A stretch of 53,163 nt of DNA, from the NCBI GenBank assembly GCA_903941105.1, contig CAJANL010000148.1, positions 1 to 53,163 on the forward strand, read 5' to 3'. Source of the DNA: an uncultured Rhodospirillaceae bacterium (GTDB taxonomy: Bacteria; Pseudomonadota; Alphaproteobacteria; Rhodospirillales; Magnetospirillaceae). Every line of letters begins with the position of its first letter. Within the stretch, counting starts at the first letter, position 1. Below, in pieces: positions 50,701-53,163 of the stretch. The position numbers and the translations under genes were made by a program. The notes under the pieces were generated by a model. The model was not told where the DNA came from. It saw only the letters and a list, made by a program, of their open reading frames with translations, and made no database searches.

Positions 50701-51195
50701 TATGTCGGTGGCACCGCCGGTGACGACACCATCTCGGGCAATGGCGGCGCCGACGTGCTGTTCGGCGGCGAGGGTAACGACCACCTCCACATCACCGACG
50801 GCGCCTTCCACTTCCTCGACGGCGGCACCGGCACCGACACCCTGCACCTGGAAGCCAGCATCGACTTCAGCGCCATCCGCGATGATATCCTGCAGAACTT
50901 CGAGGTGATGGACCTGACATTCGCCGGCAACCAGACGGTGACGCTGAACGCCTCCGATCTGGCGCATATGTGCGGCGGCACCAATGCGGCGACCGGGGTG
51001 GCCAACAGCATGGTCATCATCGGCAATGCCGGCGACACGGTGAATCTGGGGACCGGCTGGACGGCGACCGCCGACCAGCATCTGCCCAATGTGGACAGCA
51101 GCAACAACAGCTACACGCAGTTTGCCAATGCCGCCACCGGGGTGACCGTCTATGTCGACGATCACGTCACCAAGAATACGGGAGGGGTTTCCTGA
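39265..51195 (+). CDS. Giant surface protein, C-terminal 3,976-aa part (LamG array, beta-helix, RTX, type I secretion signal)
   Basis: Same reading frame as the upstream 12,211-aa ORF. Residue map: eleven LamG-like domains (~1-2590) with cadherin-like domains at ~820-910, 1556-1645, 2080-2170 and 2606-2692; a beta-helix region rich in GGTLxxxxGTL/NxGTL strands 2696-3792; RTX nonapeptides (TISGNGGADVLFGGEGNDHL) ~3799-3866; and a C-terminal ~110-aa type I target (NFEVMDLTFAGNQTVTLNAS, then NAGDTVNLGTGWTAT and ATGVTVYVDDHV). No ribosome-binding site precedes the ATG at 39265, and the first residues lie inside a LamG linker, so independent translation is unlikely. It is probably the downstream part of one interrupted gene, expressed only by readthrough or if the TAG is not real. 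A stop TGA follows at 51193-51195. Adhesion or glycan binding is inferred. Confidence 0.85.
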   Translation: MHFDGANDSISISGVNITSQSFSWEFWANRASTGRVWSLALGQGSPATNQALFAGYNGANNDFYFGFANNDLIFHDTTDNVGQWVHWAGTYDAATNDRIIYKDGVAVAHGTASADYVGTGSLIIGNTPWGDANSAFDGALADIRVWNGVRSAGEIQAGMAIDSYGSTANLLVEVPLQSQSGTTVPAVVNGAATNLTVTGGAQVVEPPDGGVMLGTHSSKVSFGAVSSVTTNLTVEAWAKIDAFDPGYNLFIFANGNIAASNGYGVYIDVNGHPTVILGGVAVLAANGVTIAPDAWHHYAVTSSGDVWTLYVDGQSVPLTQTFGSTTVAIAPSGGLSLGFGTESAVAEYADLRVWNSARTAAQVNGDVRNTLIGNEANLAGAWYLNNGTLVDESINGHNGTANGTVTFDIASPAWTPPDYMVFDGTNDKVTVGTVDLANKSYSWEFWANRSTKTTHDYALGHGTDANGLMAGFNATGEFYFLANGGGPTYSDDTPLGTWAHWAGTYDVNSNTAILYRNGVEVRRSNIASDYPGNGPLVIGEGPYAGVGFSGSLAGVRVWDAVRSADQIKSNMYETELGSAPNLLVEVPLQSQAGTTTPVNGSLGITSATISGGAQVVEPPTAGMHLGSHSSGVSFGAVSSAATNVTIETWARIEAAEPAHNQFIFYNGNVNSNGYGVYIDPTGHPGVLVGTVGWLSNTTVTIYPDIWHHYAVTSSGNVWTLYIDGQPVTLSASYAAAVAPTGNLTLGMGTDTPIADIGELRMWTTARSAAQIQATMNVDLQGDEASLAGYWRLDDGAARDLTGNGHNGTISGTVSFFGNEPLVADAIGLSTGEDGIIHGTVVAADSDGAAVTFGTITNGTTTHGGHVTVAADGSFTYEAPTGYAGADSFAVTASDGSAYATGGTISVNVVDDTRVLGVVGAGGRFYSMGDSVVALGNAASLATAVGSFTWETWVRSSATAKRQDLIDFRGTGPSFNRLYIGADNKLHFENEANAGPTSTATVADGGWHHVSAVYDAAAGKVQLMVDGVASGAPVAMPVNVSVSGYSDAAMLGGLQYQGGYSNMLVGELDNTRIWNTARTAEQLQETMHSQPVASEAGLLGSWTYNESDRTATDHAGGDNSGQHWTRAPWHLDDKVLRFDGVGTGIEILNDATLVSGASSPPMTIEAWVRTTSSAIMEVMPIIGVGSGRYLYLENGVVKVGQGATVAASTVTVNDGTWHHIAYTVDGSNMAQVYIDGTASGASVNIGAVNFSTVLSYIGVAPGGSFRFNGEIADVRIWQGVRSAPEIHDNMNHDPAVAFTGSGTLAAHWTLDQGTGTAAPDRTGGNDGTIFSQTWVDRHTSSGIIDPPDTAMHFDGSSFVGMGNVLNAGSNDFTVSAWINPDQLSGHQIIVGKSRAGDTAGGYWDLRIADGLLTIESTNISTGVLASSYTVPAGQWSHVALVREGTSYSLFLNGSLVDQTSVGSTINYGNSQELRIGARTSADGTSAFQGFSGDIADVRMWDAALTEDQLWSTIEHPATGTESGLVGAWALDGDVTDSLVTGGHNGTVTGTATYVATGPLLADTTIEIGQNVPYHGSLTAVDGGGDAITWGTITNGTTAHGHVTVAADGSFTYTPNAGYFGADSFSVAANDASSHDTTATISVKVEQTVESGIREAGAQLRFDGVNDSATATVPLSKLAGTIELWLQQPDWTPASEQYIIGNGVAYTVADAVYLSNHDTKGLTFRFGGTGQTGNTELTWVGSADWAAGSWHHLAIRWENNGGGTNLNLYADGDYVDGGYSTANITPAMFDNWTLGKQSGTGSPLGGTVDDVRLWTVARSEDDIRDASDQALSGSETGLAANWTFDGDNWGATVADTSASNHDLLLASGTAAPTIIDPPNKALHFNGSSMVNLGNTNNLGTSDFTIETWINPTSIATDQQILVKGQSGDNTGQIYLCIIGGRLTFDGGGTWDASNGWRLRSGTGVLQSGEWQHVAVTRQGSSYSMYVDGNLVSTTTGTANYNFTNSYNMRIGGDSYFSGEIADFRIWNQALTGAQIADTMESPATGLESSLIGNWKLDGNLDDSSSGGHDGTIVGTATYVATGPDIHTLAIETNEDTTYRGVLDGQDAVTDILTWGTITNGTTSHGTVTVGADGNFEYTPTAGFHGTDSFTVTNSASVSQTISVSVRDTTEALGINTAGGNLQFDGVDDSAIATLAGNPLSTQATVEFWVNLQRLGVIQDLATLSDGSNSMVIEANAAGQLSVLANGNTILTSTAALTTSSWAHVAFVSSEIGVVLYVNGVQASGASSPIPLVQHLTQTLRLGSGAGNLSEAAFDEVRVWRDARSAEEVYDSYLRASPTESDNLIGRWNFNNGSSPLNDLSGYNNTMMPGGGTTAPMVVNQPGKVVKFDGTDDHMTVGPLTLTGGTYTLEAWVKPTAAKDEVILDLGRGSTSEIILRADGTGHLQVVSTTDGITFGTITSSNSLIGNQWSHVAVVNTSGAVQVLVNGVAFSMNSNALPTPNGSVTLSNNVIGWDGENTNTAGDAFAGMLSDLRVWTTARSTNDIQSTMNSRLQGSESGLLVNLRLDDLTSGTATVAYDNAVAGGATDATLVGFTGQTYVVGAKGASYGHSITVAEDTFFSSRLNAYDDVTGGTISTGYSLVGSTKTAHGSVSVATDGSVLYTPDANYNGSDSFVYQVADPQGGVATSQTITVQVTADANGSATATWGGGTNSWNMSSNWLGQETPGAETAVTISGGHADYATGGTIHPAAGSLTMTGGTLSISSGTLDLAGNASVGTSSTLRMMGGQLSGPGTLTNSGTMNLTNGSISMAVANQGLAMFDAAMLTLTAGWNNTTGTAEFGGSGFGHSVTVSGGTFVNAGTLHVQNSAGHTLSGAFRNAGLLDVDGSLMLEHGGRIIELAGGTIDVSTGGTLTIDGGTTNLTGSVAFTGAGSVNLTGGHTLDVGSGYTHTGGKFLGMGGNVSVVGSGSFTNAGTLTVNGDSNDIWNVAVANSGQLNVLGSGMFNVANGFSNTGTIELNGNVAGMTGGINVTGGTLVNQAGGVIHVVSGQGTEVIFGAFRTLGRLDLDDDMTLSHNGAVIDLAGGTIDVASGTKLTIDGGTTKLSNGVALIGDGTLDFAGIHTLDIGTGYTLTSAVANMLSMSGSVTIAGSGTFTNQGSITLDKNDDHFAAALTNTGTIDVFGGWRNGNVVSGALNVYGGMVNTGLLMLENGSALSSQITVGAGVTLTNQGSMVVSGSYLSSISGAFDNQGSLIATSNLELSMAGGTVTNSGSMTLAEARTLSLSGGASLLNTGVIDSSGTITFQSGTLTNQGTLVASGTGGVFINGAFAMSDDAELDVSVQGAMAPVATSLHMNSGNALLDGTLKVSFVNHMPMDGQSITVVYGTYSGTFDEMVVDGLGADWTASLDYSSPSSVTVTFHMVDMSSFDATSGAWGTVANWVGSDLPSSIETAQIGAGKSVLVDTAASVSSLADAGTVSLVAGGTLTVGTTLLVASGGKLDLSGGVLSGDGNVIVEGTLSLNGGTIANGGDMEVYSSVNMADAAITLDRNLDLWGATILNDAQFSGSGNINLAGNSTLSGYDSFAAMVYNDGTMTLGGGGGAMAEFHGDLRNNGVIVTTGNLAAGYSHFLDGLIINDADGLIHVTEADLTFTGNTLVNHGTLSIDMNRTFDVNRAGAHFDSDGLLTGSGTLDLADAAPFTNHGTISGSLTIEGDVVLANDGKLDLPVGATSDRLDVNGHLILGGELDVSSASGGGGAASLVTWDSANGYFDAINGLDQGANGILDISFGNTGLSVTRQTAYGAMTSGNDSFQGSAVANYVGGTAGDDTISGNGGADVLFGGEGNDHLHITDGAFHFLDGGTGTDTLHLEASIDFSAIRDDILQNFEVMDLTFAGNQTVTLNASDLAHMCGGTNAATGVANSMVIIGNAGDTVNLGTGWTATADQHLPNVDSSNNSYTQFANAATGVTVYVDDHVTKNTGGVS
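41720..47345 (+). repeat. LamG/cadherin-like super-repeat
   Basis: Seven more LamG folds (about 42010, 42660, 43300, 44210, 44895, 45780, 46400) punctuated by cadherin-like domains at 41720-42000, 43930-44200, 45510-45770 and 47080-47340. The first three cadherin-like domains share GTITNGTT.HG.VTV.ADG.F.Y and YxGxDSFxV. LamG C-terminal signatures include DNTRIWNTARTAEQL, ADVRIWQGVRSAPEI, DDVRLWTVARSEDDI and SDLRVWTTARSTNDI. Confidence 0.82.
47350..50640 (+). repeat. Beta-helix (autotransporter-repeat-like) region
   Basis: About 1,095 residues of short Gly/Thr/Asn-rich strands (GGTLSISSGTLDLAG, FTNAGTLTVNGDSND, LTNQGTLVASGTGG). Two sub-regions open with a 'W..(N/A)NW(L/V)G' motif: TWGGGTNSWNMSSNWLG at ~47370 and SGAWGTVANWVG at ~49540. 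An internal duplication of ~190 aa is visible (AGGTIDVSTGGTLTIDGGTT at ~47950 and AGGTIDVASGTKLTIDGGTT at ~48500). Confidence 0.72.
50655..51192 (+). other. C-terminal RTX nonapeptides and type I secretion target
   Basis: Nonapeptides TISGNGGADVLFGGEGNDHL and FLDGGTGTDTLHLEAS are followed by a ~110-residue tail whose strands (MDLTFAGNQTVTLNASDL, NSMVIIGNAGDTVNLGTGW, YTQF...VTVYVDDHV) match the conserved C-terminal domain of LapA-like/VCBS adhesins exported by ABC-type I systems. Confidence 0.82.
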
Positions 51196-51217
51196 CTCCC
51201 TCTCCCGGGGCGTTGAT

Positions 51218-51685
51218 CTACCGCTTGTAGTCGGGCCAGCCGAAGCTGCAATCCTTCGGCGCCTCGCCGCTGGGGGGCAGGAAATAGCTTTCCACCACCG
51301 CCCAGGCGGCGGTGGTGGCGGCGTTGTGCTCGGGGAAATGGCCCATGGGCGAGTGGATGGACAGGGCGGCGTAGCTGCCGATCCCGTCAACCTGGTTGAC
51401 GACGAAGGTCTCCTCACCCTTGGGCAGGTCGATCTTGCGCCGGGTGCCGGGTTCGATGCCGGCGAAGGTCTCGGGTGAGGTGGGCAGCAGGATCAGATTC
51501 ATGAACCACGGTGTCACCAGGATGCCGGCCAGCCAACCTCCCAGGGTGCGGAAGCCCACCGCCTCGACCTTCAGGGCCGGGTTGTAGAGGCCAAGGTCTT
51601 TCATGCTGTCCTCGCCGATGCGGGTGAACACCGCGACCAGGGTGTCGAGGCGGGCGGCGTCTTGTGCGGCAAGGGGGGCGGCCAT
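51218..51685 (-). CDS. hybE: [NiFe]-hydrogenase assembly chaperone HybE
   Basis: 155 aa, cytoplasmic, no signal peptide. The core [22 protein letters not shown] followed by [22 protein letters not shown] matches the HybE family (rubredoxin-hydrogenase accessory group), which chaperones the hydrogenase small subunit and helps control its Tat-dependent export. The C-terminal half ([20 protein letters not shown]) fits as well, and the length is normal for the family. An AGGAGA ribosome-binding site lies ~7 nt before the ATG at 51683-51685. It converges on the giant gene across only 22 bp and diverges from the FBPase gene. No other hydrogenase gene is visible here, so it is detached from its usual operon or the operon lies elsewhere. 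Confidence 0.88.
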   Translation of the reverse strand: MAAPLAAQDAARLDTLVAVFTRIGEDSMKDLGLYNPALKVEAVGFRTLGGWLAGILVTPWFMNLILLPTSPETFAGIEPGTRRKIDLPKGEETFVVNQVDGIGSYAALSIHSPMGHFPEHNAATTAAWAVVESYFLPPSGEAPKDCSFGWPDYKR

Positions 51686-51810
51686 GGTGCTGTCTCCTGA
51701 GGTTGGCGCAGCATGCTAGCGCAAATCGCCCTAATGGAGTAATACCGAGCGAAAGCACGCCCTCCCCAGGTGAGCGGGAGAAGGGTAGTAACAAGACAGG
51801 AGAGGGAACG
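51686..51810. promoter_or_regulatory. Divergent spacer between hybE and fbp
   Basis: 125 bp that must hold the 5' signals of both genes. A CCCTCCCC...GGGAGAAGGG imperfect dyad lies at about 51761-51785, just before the FBPase ribosome-binding site, and could fold in the leader. No sure promoter hexamers are seen. Confidence 0.35.
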
Positions 51811-52812
<1,002 letters not shown>

Positions 52813-52831
52813 ACACGAATTAGGTTTTAAG

Positions 52832-52857
52832 ACACGGATAAGAAATTAGCTCCGTGT
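52832..52857 (+). terminator. Possible hairpin after fbp
   Basis: A 7-bp perfect stem (ACACGGA at 52832-52838 with TCCGTGT at 52851-52857) around a 12-nt AT-rich loop, 20 nt after the FBPase stop. There is no T-run, so intrinsic termination is uncertain. Confidence 0.35.
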
Positions 52858-52879
52858 GAGGAAGACCTTTGGCTTCTGC

Positions 52880-52907
52880 CGTCATTCACGCGAAAGCGGG
52901 AATGACG
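52880..52907. repeat. REP-like palindrome, copy 1
   Basis: A 28-nt near-perfect palindrome: CGTCATTC-A-CGC, GAAA loop, GCG-G-GAATGACG, with one mismatch pair. It resembles the GTCATTCCCGCGAAAGCGGG-type extragenic palindromes widespread in proteobacteria. Confidence 0.75.
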
Positions 52908-52955
52908 GTTTGGTGGAATTTTCTAACAGGGTGCGGAAAAACTCAACTTTCCTTT

Positions 52956-52984
52956 CGTCATTCCCGCGAAGGCGGGAATCCATG
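52956..52984 (+). repeat. REP-like palindrome, copy 2
   Basis: CGTCATTCCCGCGAAGGCGG followed by GAATCCATG. The core ATTCCCGC (52960-52967) pairs perfectly with GCGGGAAT (52972-52979) around a GAAG loop. Same family as copy 1. Confidence 0.75.
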
Positions 52985-53031
52985 CGTCCGGCAGCACAGC
53001 ATATGAGGGCAAATGCCAGTCCTTGCCCCAA

Positions 53032-53051
53032 CATGGACCCCCGCCTTCGCG
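53032..53051 (-). repeat. REP-like element, inverted partial copy 3
   Basis: The minus strand reads CGCGAAGGCGGGGGTCCATG, matching the right half of copy 2 in opposite orientation. With copy 2 it frames a ~50-bp spacer like a paired REP unit. Confidence 0.6.
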
Positions 53052-53060
53052 CTAGTCGAT

Positions 53061-53163
53061 TCACACATCGCGGACGTTCCAGCCGATGACGATGGCTTGG
53101 AAGACTTTGAGCCCCTCGGCCATCGTTATCGGGCCGGGCTTTGTTCTGGGATACCCGTCCCAT
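53061..53163 (-). CDS. C-terminal end of an unidentified protein (possibly transposase), cut by window edge
   Basis: On the minus strand an open frame runs from the window edge to TGA at 53061-53063, giving WDGYPRTKPGPITMAEGL and then KVFQAIVIGWNVRDV. The 'GY..(R/K)KPGP......GL' pattern resembles C-termini of some IS4-type transposases, which often end in a GGYLxRKxxxPG...W.G segment, but 33 residues are too few to be sure. It is convergent with fbp, with the REP-like elements in the gap. The rest lies outside the window. Confidence 0.35.
   Translation of the reverse strand, partial: WDGYPRTKPGPITMAEGLKVFQAIVIGWNVRDV

Noticed and set aside
51664..51810. A longer FBPase start at 51664
   Set aside because: It would overlap the 5' end of hybE, adds 49 residues unlike any FBPase N-terminus, and ignores the strong AGGAGAGGG just before the ATG at 51811.
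52856..53163. Small ORFs on both strands across the final intergenic region
   Set aside because: They are translations of the REP-like palindromes (the DSRLRGNDE-type peptide is a typical artefact) and have no ribosome-binding site.

Overview
The window is high-GC, gene-dense DNA that fits an alphaproteobacterium, most likely a Magnetospirillum-like member of the Rhodospirillales. That placement is an inference from composition and gene style (alanine-rich FecR/RTX giant protein, HybE, class I fructose-1,6-bisphosphatase), not a proven identity.

Layout. 1-1082 (+) is the 3' part of a soluble lytic transglycosylase. 1100-1591 (-) is a small DUF892-type ferritin-like protein. 1635-2432 (-) is an exported SUMF1/FGE-like protein without the usual catalytic cysteines. 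After a 181-bp divergent spacer, one reading frame fills 2614-51195 (+), about 91% of the window. It has 16,193 codons before its final stop and is broken once, by an in-frame TAG at 39247-39249. The pieces are therefore a 12,211-aa ORF and a 3,976-aa ORF. 51218-51685 (-) is the hydrogenase chaperone HybE, divergent from 51811-52812 (+), a class I fructose-1,6-bisphosphatase. The last 350 bp hold REP-like palindromes and the C-terminal end of an unidentified minus-strand gene.

The giant protein reads as a type I secreted, calcium-binding surface protein. It has no Sec signal. It starts with a FecR domain, followed by five alanine-rich helical stretches alternating with RTX/serralysin-like modules. 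Next come cadherin/Ig-like domains and more RTX. Then five blocks each contain exactly seven 'DGGFVVxW...YGQRF' repeats, which I read as five seven-bladed beta-propellers. These are followed by RTX, an array of 17 LamG-like lectin folds in total mixed with cadherin-like domains, a beta-helix region, terminal RTX repeats and a type I secretion signal. The FecR start is only in the first ORF and the secretion signal only in the second. The TAG falls inside a conserved 'xPPNxAxHFDG' inter-LamG linker. The simplest reading is one gene with a recent nonsense change (or a sequencing error); real termination would give a product without its export signal.

No type I ABC transporter, membrane fusion protein or TolC-like gene is in the window, so the exporter must be elsewhere. 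The other genes are housekeeping or accessory and show no obvious functional link to the giant gene, apart from the exported SUMF1-like gene that shares its divergent upstream region.
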